From CAYRFQ01 sp964423615 (lineage in GTDB: Bacteria; Planctomycetota; Planctomycetia; Gemmatales; Gemmataceae): a DNA stretch of 64,000 nucleotides. Location of the stretch: the NCBI GenBank assembly GCA_964423615.1, contig CAYRFQ010000036.1, positions 3,394-67,393 on the forward strand, given 5' to 3'. Within the stretch, counting starts at the first letter, position 1. The number at the start of each line of letters is the position of its first letter. The notes beneath the pieces are model-generated. The model searched no databases and had not been told where the DNA came from. It saw nothing but the letters and a program-made list of their open reading frames with translations. This document shows positions 44,856-54,598 of the stretch, one piece after another. The translations under genes were made by a program, and so were the position numbers.

Positions 44856-45725
44856 CTACTTCTTTTGGTTTTGATGGTCAGGAATCGGGCGGCCCATCGC
44901 ATTGAGTAACATCTGCATGTCATCCCAGACATGCTTCTTTGCCGACGGAGTTCGCAGCAGATAAGAAGGGTGGTAAGTGCAAAGAACGGGAATTCCATTG
45001 TAGTCGTGGAGTCGACGTCGCAAACGACCCACTCCGGTATCTACGCCAAGAAGGTGTTGAGCCGGACAGGCTCCCAGCGTACAAATCCACTTGGGTCGTA
45101 TGAGTTCGAGTTGGCGTTCGAGGTGGGGGCGGCAGTTGGTGGCTTCTACGGCGTGAGGAGTACGGTTATTCGGTGGACGGCAACGTAGGATGTTACAGAT
45201 AAAGACCTCTTCCCGTTCGAATCCACACGCCTTGATGATCTTGTCGAGGAGTTGTCCGGCGTCTCCTACGAACGGACGTCCTGTCTGGTCTTCGTGGTAG
45301 CCCGGTGCTTCGCCGATGAAACACAGCTCCGCATCGAGAGGTCCTTCGCCAAACACCGTCTGTGTCCGAGAGATCGGCAACTCGTCGCACTTCGTACATT
45401 GAGAGACCTCTTCGGCAAGAACCTCGAGGGCCACGCGCCGTTCTTCAGGTCCCAGATTTTTTTCTTCCGCAGCGAAAAATAGATCGGGACTCGTCATTAG
45501 CAGGGATGACTCTTCCGTAGCGACCTTGGCAGGTTCCTTCGGTGATTTCTCTTCCGCTGGTTGGTCGGTGATTTCTGGACGAACGGCATGGGAAGGCTCC
45601 GGCTGAATCACCGGAATTTCCGGGGGCACGGGTTCAATTCTTTCCACCCCGGAGTCCTGCCAACTGAACAGGTGGAGCTTTAATTGCCGGGTTAGCTCTT
45701 CGGGGGTGAGTGATTCGTCCGTCAT
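44856..45725 (-). CDS. family-4 uracil-DNA glycosylase, Fe-S
   Basis: A DNA repair enzyme that removes uracil from DNA. The conserved core is at about 105-285: FIGEAPGYHEDQTGRPFVG active-site loop, CNILRCRPPNNR, and CTYHPSYLLR. Four iron-sulfur cysteines are recognisable: CTKC near 110-113 and a pair spaced by 16 residues (NCRPHL and WICTL). The first 100 residues are a Pro/Glu-rich, probably disordered extension absent from shorter members. AAGGAA precedes the ATG. Confidence 0.95.
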   Translation of the reverse strand: MTDESLTPEELTRQLKLHLFSWQDSGVERIEPVPPEIPVIQPEPSHAVRPEITDQPAEEKSPKEPAKVATEESSLLMTSPDLFFAAEEKNLGPEERRVALEVLAEEVSQCTKCDELPISRTQTVFGEGPLDAELCFIGEAPGYHEDQTGRPFVGDAGQLLDKIIKACGFEREEVFICNILRCRPPNNRTPHAVEATNCRPHLERQLELIRPKWICTLGACPAQHLLGVDTGVGRLRRRLHDYNGIPVLCTYHPSYLLRTPSAKKHVWDDMQMLLNAMGRPIPDHQNQKK

Positions 45726-45943
45726 GGTGTATTCCTTCCTTTAGCCAGAACACCGAACGCCGCCTTTTCCTGGTCATGCCACTCGGAAAAGAAGACCAAT
45801 CTTATTGGACAAATGTCCACTTCTGTATTCTACCACCAGAGCTTGAATCTCCAACCCATCGAGACCAAGACTCTTTACACCGAACATTACCGCGTTTACC
45901 ATTGCCTCCATCTCAATTCTTACATCGCGAAGGAGGCTCTGAG

Positions 45944-47467
45944 GTGAGACGTCGTTATCAAATCTGCGGACTCATGCTGTTAGTATGCGGGATGTTTTTG
46001 GCCCCAACGATGGCAATGGGTGATACGAAGAAAGCACGACCCAACATCCTATTCATCGCCATCGACGACCTCAACGACTGGTGCGGTGTGCTTGGAGGTC
46101 ACCCCCAAGCTCGCACCCCAAATCTGGATAAACTCGCCAAACGTGGAGTGATGTTTGCGAATGCTTATTGTTCGGCGCCAGCTTGCAACCCGTCACGCGC
46201 AAGTCTGATGCACAGCATCCGGCCGTCGACTTCGGGAGTCTATATCAATCCGCAAGACTGGCGAAGGCCAATGCAGGCCTACGTGCCGTTGAATCGGTAC
46301 TTCATGCAAAACGGCTACTATGTGTGGGGCGGTGGGAAAATCTTTCATGGTGCATTCCCTGACGCCAAAGGGTGGAACGAATACTACCGAGGGAAGGGAA
46401 ACATCCCACGCCAAAAGCTCCCACCGGATGGCATTGGTGGAAACATGCGTTGGGGTCCCGTGGATGTTGGCGATGAGGCGATGCCCGACACACAAATGAC
46501 GAGCTGGGCCATAGGAAAGCTCAAACAGGACTATGACAAGCCGTTTTTCCTGGCCGTGGGGTACGTTAAACCTCACCTGGCTTGGCATGCTCCTAAGAAA
46601 TATTTCGACATGCACCCCCTCGAGAAGGTGAAACTTCCCAAGGTGAATAAGAGCGACCTCAATGATATCCCTCCCGCCGGTATCAAGATGGCGAAACCCG
46701 AGGGAGACCATCGAAAAATTCTCCAGAAGAAACAGTGGAAGAAGGCGGTTCAAGCCTATCTCGCAACTTCGACTTTTATGGATGGCCAACTGGGCAGACT
46801 CTTCGAAGCCTTGGCGAACAGCCGCCATGCTGAAAACACGATCATCATTTTGTGGAGCGATCACGGTTGGCATTTAGGAGAGAAGGAACACTGGCGTAAG
46901 TTTGCTCTGTGGGAAGAGGCCACCCGAGTTCCGTTCTTGGCGGTCGTCCCTGGCGTGACTCAACCTAACCAGAAATGCACCCGACCGGTCACTCTTCTCG
47001 ATATCTATCCCACCCTCGTAGATCTCGCCGGGTTACCAACAAACAAGCAACTCGAAGGACATAGTCTCGTTCCACTGTTGAAGAACCCGGAAACGAAGTG
47101 GGCTCATCCCGCTATAACCACCCACGGGCGTAATAACCATGCCGTCCGCACAGAAAAATGGAGATATATCCGATACGCCGATGGTTCCGAAGAGCTCTAC
47201 GACCATACTAAAGACAAAATGGAATGGACGAACGTCGCAAAGGATGCGAGGTACGCCAAGGTCAAGGTCCAGTTGGCCAAGTTGCTTCCGAAAAAGAACG
47301 TCCCAGATGTTCCACGGTCGAAAAGGTTGAGGAAGCGTGGGAAGAACAAGGAAAAGAACTCGCAAACTGGTCTAACTGTCGATGTCCGATATTTGAAACG
47401 GTTCTCGATCTTCTCGGGCGAACTTCGATCTGAGCAACACCGGATTTTTGCTCGAGTGAAACAGTGA
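45944..47467 (+). CDS. exported sulfatase, iduronate-2-sulfatase-like
   Basis: A type I sulfatase of 507 residues. It has a signal peptide (QICGLMLLVCGMFLAPTMAMG), the metal-binding DDLN in AIDDLNDW, and the formylglycine motif CNPSR with Cys81. The segment LMHSIRPSTSGVY replaces the usual LLTGxRP. The later DHGWHLGEKEHW and closing VRTEKWRYIRYADGSEELYDH are typical. An extra basic tail of about 50 residues follows the family end. The GTG has AAGGAGG upstream; the frame is open earlier but the signal peptide fixes the start. The enzyme probably removes sulfate from a polysaccharide. Confidence 0.94.
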   Translation: MRRRYQICGLMLLVCGMFLAPTMAMGDTKKARPNILFIAIDDLNDWCGVLGGHPQARTPNLDKLAKRGVMFANAYCSAPACNPSRASLMHSIRPSTSGVYINPQDWRRPMQAYVPLNRYFMQNGYYVWGGGKIFHGAFPDAKGWNEYYRGKGNIPRQKLPPDGIGGNMRWGPVDVGDEAMPDTQMTSWAIGKLKQDYDKPFFLAVGYVKPHLAWHAPKKYFDMHPLEKVKLPKVNKSDLNDIPPAGIKMAKPEGDHRKILQKKQWKKAVQAYLATSTFMDGQLGRLFEALANSRHAENTIIILWSDHGWHLGEKEHWRKFALWEEATRVPFLAVVPGVTQPNQKCTRPVTLLDIYPTLVDLAGLPTNKQLEGHSLVPLLKNPETKWAHPAITTHGRNNHAVRTEKWRYIRYADGSEELYDHTKDKMEWTNVAKDARYAKVKVQLAKLLPKKNVPDVPRSKRLRKRGKNKEKNSQTGLTVDVRYLKRFSIFSGELRSEQHRIFARVKQ

Positions 47468-47506
47468 CAAATAAATACGCGTAGTTCAGTTGTTCTCATA
47501 GAATCC

Positions 47507-47524
47507 GGTGGACCTAGGTCCACC
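47507..47524 (+). terminator. perfect palindrome after the sulfatase gene
   Basis: GGTGGACC and GGTCCACC around TA, followed by TTTCG. It lies 40 bases past the stop. The short T tract makes terminator function moderate. Confidence 0.6.
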
Positions 47525-47586
47525 TTTCGTGCGAATTAGTTGTAAGTACCATCAACGCGACCGATAGCCTCACGGAATGCCGTTTC

Positions 47587-48558
47587 ATGGAACTCAATTC
47601 CGACCAGTTCACTCATGTGCAGCGAAAGGGGCCAGAACGCAAGGGCTTGGAGGAGAAATGGTATTTTCTCGTCGGGTCGGATGCTCAAGGTCCCGTTTCT
47701 TACCCAGACTTACAACGGTTGGCCGAATCAGGACAACTCGATCGTTTCACGGGTCTGGTTTGGAAAGATGGTATGCTCGATTGGGCACCAGCGGGAACAA
47801 TCGTCGGGCTCTTCCCTGATCCTCCCCCTCCTCCCGCCCGCCGTCGGTTTGAAAGACCGTCTTCACCCCCAGCAACCAATCCCGAAGCTCAGGTTCCGAC
47901 AATTCGTCGTGATGACCGAAGTGCGAAGAGGCCATCGTCGGTAGATCCTATCGCGATTGTGGCGTTCATTTCTCTTATCTTGTTGCTCTTGGTATTAGTC
48001 GTTGTTGAGGGAAGGTTGACTCAGCGTTACAGGCACAGAGCCATTGCGGCTCGTGCGGAAGGTGCCAAACTTGAGCAACTTGGCCAACGAGACGCGGCGA
48101 AAGCAACAGCGGAAGCGGAGCAACGTTACAGGGCTTATGAAAAACTCCATGGTGGAGTTGGAGTTTTGGCTGGCATTTTTGCTTTGGTGGTTTTGGTGGT
48201 GCTTCATCTGACATTTTGTCTGTGGCTCTCTCGTACTTGGTCTGTGTTACCTCAAGAGTATCTACCCTTTTCTGCGGCCAAGGCCGTTGGGTATCTCTTC
48301 ATTCCGATTTTCAATCTGTATTGGGTTTTTCGCGTATTTCCGGAGTTGTCCGCGGGCCTACGCGAAGCTCTACAACAAAGTGCAACTTCTCGCGGCGTCA
48401 TGACAGGTTACCCTCTTGCGATTGCCCTTAGCATCAGTTTTCTCGTCCCCTGCCTATTGCCGTTGACACTGATTTTGTTGGGCGTTTGGGTTGTCCTGGT
48501 CAATCGCGCGAAAAATAAGTGGCTGACACAACCACTGGTTTTCGAAACTCCTGAATGA
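47587..48558 (+). CDS. GYF_2-domain (DUF4339) membrane protein
   Basis: A 323-residue protein with an N-terminal GYF_2-type domain (WYFLVGSDAQGPVSYPDLQRLAESGQL, then LVWKDGMLDWAPAG) at about 24-78. A Pro-rich linker precedes four membrane helices (about 117-142, 190-215, 228-250 and 275-305). One has IPIFNLYWVF, as seen in DUF4328-like proteins. GYF domains bind proline-rich peptides, but the bacterial version's partner is unknown. The ATG at 47587 fits the domain start. Confidence 0.86.
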   Translation: MELNSDQFTHVQRKGPERKGLEEKWYFLVGSDAQGPVSYPDLQRLAESGQLDRFTGLVWKDGMLDWAPAGTIVGLFPDPPPPPARRRFERPSSPPATNPEAQVPTIRRDDRSAKRPSSVDPIAIVAFISLILLLLVLVVVEGRLTQRYRHRAIAARAEGAKLEQLGQRDAAKATAEAEQRYRAYEKLHGGVGVLAGIFALVVLVVLHLTFCLWLSRTWSVLPQEYLPFSAAKAVGYLFIPIFNLYWVFRVFPELSAGLREALQQSATSRGVMTGYPLAIALSISFLVPCLLPLTLILLGVWVVLVNRAKNKWLTQPLVFETPE

Positions 48559-48916
48559 CCTGCGGGCAGAGAGTTCTACACAACTACTGGCATCGGTTAC
48601 CAATTCGGTTGGGCTCTCGTCGTGCCTACTGATTGCTCCGAACATAACATATTCCCTTATCTCGATACTCACCTCACACCTTCTGAAATGTTGACAATGT
48701 TTCAAATTGATGTAGACAGCATGCTTGCCGTTGCGTATGAAGCTCGACTCTGATGACGGAACAGCAACGATCAAGACACCCAATCTGGTGAGACAACCGA
48801 CCGCGTTACAGAACTTCAAAGATCGAACAACTCAAGTGATCCCACACAGTTTCAGATGGCCCAGTTCGCTGAGTCGTTCGTGGTGGGTTTCGCGGAACAA
48901 ACAAGACAGCTGCCCC

Positions 48917-51900
48917 ATGAGAAATCAGTCACAACGATTGTGGTCCTGTTGGGCGTACTATGTCGCGGTATGTCTAGCCGTGTTTGTTGGGGTTGGAGAA
49001 TCGGCGCAACCCAGGTTGTACACTCCTCCGGCGGATCTCCCTCGCTATGATTTAGACATCAAGTTAGATGTCACTGGCCATTACGTCTATGTACGTCAGC
49101 AAGTAGTTTGGACCAACCGCCATCGGAGACCTGCGAAGAAATTAGTTCTGAATAACCACACGCGGTTTACGATTGAAGGTGGGGATGTTGGGCTCCTTGC
49201 GAAAACCCTGGAGGTTCTTCGAATTGCTCCGAGCGAAGTGATGGATTTCGAAGGCCCTCCGTGCCATGTGCAAAAGATCGTCGTCATTGATCCTCGAGCT
49301 AACACAAAGACTCCCGTTGAATTTTATTACGGACCGAAACACAAGACGACACTGACCGTTCCTCTCGTTGGTCCGGTCGAACAGGGCGAAAGCGTTACTT
49401 TCGAGCTGACGTTCAAACTCCGTCTTCCACAGAAACAAGGACGATGGGGACAATGGCGCGGTGTCACATTCCTCGCGCAATGGTTGCCCATGGTTGCGTA
49501 CTACGACGAAAAGGGCTGGAGGCCGACTCCGTTCGTTCCGTGGCACCAACCGTTTTGTAACGAAGCTGGAATTTTCCGGGCACACATCACCTTGCCCCAA
49601 GAGGAAAAGATTGCATGTACAGGGCCGATCGTGGAGGAACTACATCTTCCCGGTGGTTGGAAAAGGTTGAAGGTTGGTCCTGTCACAGCGCGTGACTTTT
49701 CGTTGACTTGCAGTCGGTTCTATCAGGAAGCCAGGGGGAAGGTTGGAAACATTAGACTCCGCAGTTTATACCTGCCCGGACAGGAGCACTATGGGCAACG
49801 CATGGTGCAGATTGCCGCCGAAGCCATCCCTGTGTATGAGTCATGGTTCGGTCCCTTTCCGTATCCCGAATTCACAGTGGCTACGTCTTTTTTCGGTTGG
49901 AACGGAAACGAGTGTGGCGGCTTGGTACTGATCGATGAGCGTGTTTATCACATGCCGCATATGGCCAATGGATTCGTTGATCATCTACTATCTCATGAGA
50001 TTCTGCATCAGTGGTTCTACAATGCCGTGGGTACAGACGGATATGCGGAAACCTGGATGGACGAGGGGGTCGTCACGTACTTCAGCCACAAGTACATGAA
50101 TCGTAAGGTGGGTAGAAACAACAAGATGCTCAACTATCCGTTGGGACTCGAGTGGTTACCCAATATAGGTCGTGAAGACTATCGGCATTATGGTTTGTTT
50201 GCGGCAATAGCCCGGGGTGACTCGACGGCAACAGTCCAACCCATGGAAAAGTTTGGCCATCTGATGAATCTCTCGGCGATGGCCTACGATCGCGGTGGTA
50301 AGATCGTTGGAATGATCGAGGATCGGCTTGGCGAAGCGGCGATGCTCGATTTCATGAGGGGGCTCTACCGAAAATATTACTTTCGGGTTCTCCACGTACG
50401 TGATTTTCAGAAAGAACTTGAAGACTATACTCACCGGTCATGGCAAGAATTTTTCGACAACTGGTTGTTCGGCGACGGCATGACCGACTGGGCAATTAAC
50501 GACGTCCAAATCGAACCTTACGACCCCAGAATGGAAGAGCTTCACAAAGTCCAGGCACACCGAACGAGCTCGAATCGGTTTCTCCGTAGGTTTCATCACC
50601 TGGACCATCGGGGGCCATACAAAGTGGTGGTCTTGGTCGCTCAGCGAGGGAACTATCCTGAGCCGACGACCGTCGGATTTGCGTTCGACGACACTGACGA
50701 ATATGTCATGCGGATTCCTATTTTGCCGAATACTCCGGCCTTGGTGCTGGAAGACTTTAACGCAAAGGTGGTAGTTCTCGCCAAGAACCTTATTCGTGTA
50801 GAAGTCATACTCGACAAGAAACCAACACAGATCACCGTCGACCCAGACCAAGTACTAGTGGACCGGGATCCGGTAAACAACCATTGGAAAACAAAATATC
50901 GAGTACGGTTTACTCCCTTGTATTTCATGCTCGACGAGACGGACATCACCAATGCCTACGACAAAGTGAATGTGATTGCAGGACCTTGGGTCTATGGTTC
51001 GACCTTCAACAATCCGTGGTTCACCCGATCTCCATTATTGGGGGTTCGTGCAGGGGTCTATCGCACCCAAAAATATCGCGGGGGTGGTTACCTCGCGTAC
51101 CGAACGAATGATAGGAACTTGGTAGCTGGCATCGATGGTATTTTTGATCATCAGCCGATTCCGAACGTCCAGTTTGGATTCCAAGCCGAGCAGAACATAG
51201 TTACCCTTGATGATTCACACATTGACTGTAGTCGAGGTGCCATTTTTGGAAGGTACATTCTGACGCCAGGAAGTAGCCTCTATCTCCCGCCTTATAAATA
51301 CGTTGAAGTATATGCTAACGTCCAAGACCGCTGTTTACCCACTCCGCGAACGTTCACGCCAGACGCGGATCCCTTTACGACACAGACCTCATTCGGCATT
51401 CATTACCATCAGTACTATTTGACGCCGTACTGGGACCCGGAGGGTGGTGTTGCTGTCGATTTGACGTATGCTGCCGGAGTACCGGTCTTCGGTCAGGATA
51501 AAGATTTTCATCAGGTCTTCGGTCAAGTCTCTTGGGTAAAAGGGATGCCCGACCCTTTTGGCGTCTTGAAAGACTCGCCTTATCTACAGTGGTTAGCGAA
51601 GAGTCGTTTTGCGTTTCGGGTGAACGGTGCCGTTGCTCTGCCCGACGAGGGACAATTCTTTTCACTCGGTGGAGGAGATTTGTTCCGTGGGTTCGATTTG
51701 CGAGAGCGACAGGGGAGTGTCACCTGGGTGGCAAGTCTGGAGTGGCGGATTCCGGTCGTTACTGGCCTGCAAGCGGATTATTTCGATCACGTGGCTGGCC
51801 TTCGCGGCATTTACTTTGTCCCTTTTTACGACGTCGGAAACGCCTACCTGAACGGACGTGAAGTCGGTTCGACGGCGCATGCGGTCGGCGGGAGTTTTCG

Positions 51901-52018
51901 GTTCGATGTGGCGTGGTTCGGATTGATTGAACGAACCATGCTTCGGCTCGACGTCGCCAAGACGCTCAACGAAAGCTCACCGTTTCAATTCTGGGTTGGC
52001 ATCCAACATCCGTTCTAG
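48917..52018 (+). CDS. M1 metallopeptidase fused to an Omp85-type outer-membrane barrel
   Basis: A 1033-residue exported fusion protein. Signal peptide: WAYYVAVCLAVFVGVGESAQ. Residues 35-240 form the beta-rich N-terminal domain of M1 aminopeptidases. The zinc motif HEILH is at 360-364 and the third ligand Glu383 follows 18 residues later; the catalytic Tyr region is MAYDRGGKIVGMIE. The exopeptidase motif (GAMEN) is replaced by NECGG. A beta domain (about 535-655) leads to a C-terminal barrel (about 660-1033) with LGGGDLFRGFDL, where FRGF at 923-926 matches the Omp85 L6-loop motif, and a final strand ending in Phe. The predicted location is the outer membrane with the peptidase in the periplasm. 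No ribosome binding site is evident, so the start rests on the signal peptide. The stop shares CTAG with the convergent gene. Confidence 0.9.
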   Translation: MRNQSQRLWSCWAYYVAVCLAVFVGVGESAQPRLYTPPADLPRYDLDIKLDVTGHYVYVRQQVVWTNRHRRPAKKLVLNNHTRFTIEGGDVGLLAKTLEVLRIAPSEVMDFEGPPCHVQKIVVIDPRANTKTPVEFYYGPKHKTTLTVPLVGPVEQGESVTFELTFKLRLPQKQGRWGQWRGVTFLAQWLPMVAYYDEKGWRPTPFVPWHQPFCNEAGIFRAHITLPQEEKIACTGPIVEELHLPGGWKRLKVGPVTARDFSLTCSRFYQEARGKVGNIRLRSLYLPGQEHYGQRMVQIAAEAIPVYESWFGPFPYPEFTVATSFFGWNGNECGGLVLIDERVYHMPHMANGFVDHLLSHEILHQWFYNAVGTDGYAETWMDEGVVTYFSHKYMNRKVGRNNKMLNYPLGLEWLPNIGREDYRHYGLFAAIARGDSTATVQPMEKFGHLMNLSAMAYDRGGKIVGMIEDRLGEAAMLDFMRGLYRKYYFRVLHVRDFQKELEDYTHRSWQEFFDNWLFGDGMTDWAINDVQIEPYDPRMEELHKVQAHRTSSNRFLRRFHHLDHRGPYKVVVLVAQRGNYPEPTTVGFAFDDTDEYVMRIPILPNTPALVLEDFNAKVVVLAKNLIRVEVILDKKPTQITVDPDQVLVDRDPVNNHWKTKYRVRFTPLYFMLDETDITNAYDKVNVIAGPWVYGSTFNNPWFTRSPLLGVRAGVYRTQKYRGGGYLAYRTNDRNLVAGIDGIFDHQPIPNVQFGFQAEQNIVTLDDSHIDCSRGAIFGRYILTPGSSLYLPPYKYVEVYANVQDRCLPTPRTFTPDADPFTTQTSFGIHYHQYYLTPYWDPEGGVAVDLTYAAGVPVFGQDKDFHQVFGQVSWVKGMPDPFGVLKDSPYLQWLAKSRFAFRVNGAVALPDEGQFFSLGGGDLFRGFDLRERQGSVTWVASLEWRIPVVTGLQADYFDHVAGLRGIYFVPFYDVGNAYLNGREVGSTAHAVGGSFRFDVAWFGLIERTMLRLDVAKTLNESSPFQFWVGIQHPF

Positions 52019-52620
52019 CTCCGCAAGTTTTTGACCACGTCTTCCGTCAGGACATACTCGATCCCGAGACTGAGCCCTTCTTGCTTTGCCGTTTCTTGCA
52101 AGAGACCGGCTTCGGGCACGTCAATTCCAGCGGATGCGTCTTCGACCAGAACTACGCGGAAACCTGCCGTTTGAAAGTCTCTCGCAGCATAGAAACAGCA
52201 TATGTTCGTTGCTATTCCGCATATCACCACGGTGATGATTCCCTCAGCTCGATAAAGATCGATCATTCCTGGATGTTGCGCCGTCACGGCGTAGGCTTCG
52301 AAATCGTGCTGATATCCCTTTCGCCAGATGACGCGTAGTTTGTCGGTTTCGACACCAGGGACGAATTCAACTCCAGGTGTTCCCATCACACAGTGTGCTG
52401 GATAGAGGTTGTCTTTTTGGCCGAGAAAACTGCAATGGTCTGGCGGGTGCCAGTCCAAGCTAGCATCAATTCGCTTCCACGGCTTGGAGAGCAAATGGTT
52501 AATTTGAGGGACAATCGTAGTACCTCCAGGAACCGGAAGCTCATCGGGACACAGTTCCGTAAAACCTTTTTGAACATCAACGACGAGAAGGCTCGTTTCG
52601 TTGGCAACGATCGTTTGCAT
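52015..52620 (-). CDS. nicotinamidase/isochorismatase-like hydrolase
   Basis: A cysteine hydrolase, 201 residues, most like nicotinamidase (PncA), which recycles nicotinamide to nicotinate for NAD synthesis. The triad is Asp15 (VVDVQKGF), Lys101 (RKGYQHDFEAY) and Cys141 (GIATNIC). Metal ligands are Asp56, His58 (SLDWHPPDH) and His76 (YPAHC). All expected residues are present. The stop codon overlaps that of the M1 gene in a shared CTAG. The ATG has only a weak ribosome binding site. Confidence 0.9.
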   Translation of the reverse strand: MQTIVANETSLLVVDVQKGFTELCPDELPVPGGTTIVPQINHLLSKPWKRIDASLDWHPPDHCSFLGQKDNLYPAHCVMGTPGVEFVPGVETDKLRVIWRKGYQHDFEAYAVTAQHPGMIDLYRAEGIITVVICGIATNICCFYAARDFQTAGFRVVLVEDASAGIDVPEAGLLQETAKQEGLSLGIEYVLTEDVVKNLRS

Positions 52621-52798
52621 TGTGGGATGGTCTACGGGAGTTAGGTTTCGAAATTGTGATTAGGAATGAAAAATGGGCCGTTCCGTTCTTGTGGCCATCA
52701 TAATTCACAGCACTTCAGGAATGAGGAAAGGAAAGAGTGATGGTTTATCCAAAACGGGCATTGATCAAATAGAACACATGACAACACTTCAATGAAAA

Positions 52799-52829
52799 CC
52801 GCAGGAGAGGTTCTTCATCTCCCCTGCGG
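52799..52829 (-). terminator. intrinsic terminator after proS
   Basis: CCGCAGG and CCTGCGG, extended inward as an almost complete 11-bp stem (one A-C mismatch), loop GTTCTTCAT. On the minus strand GTTTTCA follows. It lies nine bases downstream of the proS stop, and separates proS from nicotinamidase. Confidence 0.8.
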
Positions 52830-52837
52830 ACAGTGCA

Positions 52838-54352
52838 TTAGTACGACCTTGCAAAGATTACTCGTCCCTTCGAGGGCTGGCCCGTGAGGATACACTTGCC
52901 CTCTTCTTCCTTCTGGTGGAAGGGGATGCAGCGAATGGTCGCCTTGGTCTCCTCGGCAATGCGCTTCTCTGTTTCCCCAGTGCCATCCCAGTGGGCCAAG
53001 AAGAAACCGCCTTCTCCTTCGAGTCGTTCCTTGAACTCGTCGTAGGAGTCGACTTCATGGGTGTTCTCTTCGCGGAAGGTCTTGGCCTTTTCAAACAAAT
53101 TCGATTGGATTTCTTTCAAAACTTCCATGATTCGGGCCGGTGCCGAGTCGAGGGCCACGCCGAACTCCTTTCCCGGTTTGCCGGGAATGTCTCGACGAGC
53201 GATGACGCACGCATTTTTGGCGACATCCTTTGGCCCAATCTCGATCCGAATGGGAACACCTTTGGCTTCCCATTCAAAGAACTTGTGTCCCGGTTGGAAC
53301 TGCTCGCGGTCGTCGAGTTTGACGGCGATGCGATCGTAGTTGAACCACTCGTCGGGAGGCATCGCGTTGAGAGCTTTCTCCAAACCTCGGGCCGTCTTCA
53401 TGACTTGCTCTTTCTCGTCATCCTTCTTGAAGATCGGGACGATGACGACATGAACGGGAGCCAGTCGCGGTGGTAACACGAGACCGATGTCGTCGCTGTG
53501 GGTCATGATGAGTCCGCCGACGAGGCGTGTGGACACGCCCCAACTTGTGGCCCAAGGATATTCGCGTTTACCACTCTCGTCCTGGAACTGGACCTCGAAG
53601 GCCTTGGCAAAATTCTGGCCCAGGAAGTGACTCGTCCCGGCTTGCAACGCACGCTTATCTTGCATCATGGCTTCGATGCACAACGTCTCGACCGCTCCAG
53701 GGAATTTCTCGCCCTCGGTTTTTGCTCCAGTCAAGACTGGCATCGACATCCAATCTTCGACAAAACTGCGATAGACTTCGAGCATCTGGTGTGCTTCGTC
53801 GATGGCTTCTTTCTCGGTCGCGTGGGCGGTGTGTCCCTCTTGCCAAAGGAACTCGGAAGTGCGAAGGAAGACCCGAGTCCGCATCTCCATTCGAACCACG
53901 TTCGCCCACTGGTTTAGCAGGATCGGGAGATCTCTATAGCTCTGGATCCAGTCTCGATACGTATTCCAGATGACGGTCTCGCTCGTCGGACGGATTATGT
54001 ATTCTTCTTCGAGCTTGGAGGCCGGGTCCGGCACAAGGGTTCCTTTTTCGCTTCCTGCAACGAGCCGGGTGTGAGTCACCACTGCACATTCCTTCGCGAA
54101 CCCTTCGACGTGCTCGGCTTCTTTCTCGAGAAATCGCTTGGGGATGAAAAGCGGGAAGTAAGCGTTGACGTGGCCGGTGTCTTTAAACTTTTTGTCGAGC
54201 GCCTTTTGCATCTTTTCCCAAATGGCATACCCGTGGGGCTTGATGATAATGCACCCCCGAACTTCGGAAGTTTCTGCAAGTCCCGCGTGGCGAATGACGT
54301 CTTGGTACCACTGGGAGTAGTCTTTTTCACGAGGAGTGATCTGGTCGGCCAT
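52838..54352 (-). CDS. proS: prolyl-tRNA synthetase, archaeal/eukaryotic type
   Basis: Charges tRNA-Pro with proline. At 504 residues and with no editing insert between motifs 2 and 3, it belongs to the archaeal/eukaryotic-type class rather than the long bacterial ProRS. Class II motifs: IRPTSET (motif 2 region), RMEMRTRVFLRTSEFLWQEGHTAHA, and QDKRALQAGTSHFLGQNFAKAF. The C-terminal domain ends in ARSY, as in this class. GGAGAG precedes the ATG. A terminator lies just after the stop. Confidence 0.97.
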   Translation of the reverse strand: MADQITPREKDYSQWYQDVIRHAGLAETSEVRGCIIIKPHGYAIWEKMQKALDKKFKDTGHVNAYFPLFIPKRFLEKEAEHVEGFAKECAVVTHTRLVAGSEKGTLVPDPASKLEEEYIIRPTSETVIWNTYRDWIQSYRDLPILLNQWANVVRMEMRTRVFLRTSEFLWQEGHTAHATEKEAIDEAHQMLEVYRSFVEDWMSMPVLTGAKTEGEKFPGAVETLCIEAMMQDKRALQAGTSHFLGQNFAKAFEVQFQDESGKREYPWATSWGVSTRLVGGLIMTHSDDIGLVLPPRLAPVHVVIVPIFKKDDEKEQVMKTARGLEKALNAMPPDEWFNYDRIAVKLDDREQFQPGHKFFEWEAKGVPIRIEIGPKDVAKNACVIARRDIPGKPGKEFGVALDSAPARIMEVLKEIQSNLFEKAKTFREENTHEVDSYDEFKERLEGEGGFFLAHWDGTGETEKRIAEETKATIRCIPFHQKEEEGKCILTGQPSKGRVIFARSY

Positions 54353-54598
54353 GTTTCTCTCCGAATGTCAGTTTACGATCAGGCTACCGGTCTCTGGATC
54401 AGGGGATGAGGCCTCAGCCCGCAGCGACTTTTCGATAGTCCCGGGGAGGCAGGACACCTCGAACGACCCATTCATTTCTGTTGGCGCTTGGAGTGGACGA
54501 CCTGCGACACAAGAATTGTTCGAGGTCCCATCTGCCTCTACCTCTAATCGTTCTATACAAGAGGACAGAACGGTTGACCAGCATGTTCGGGCCGGGAG

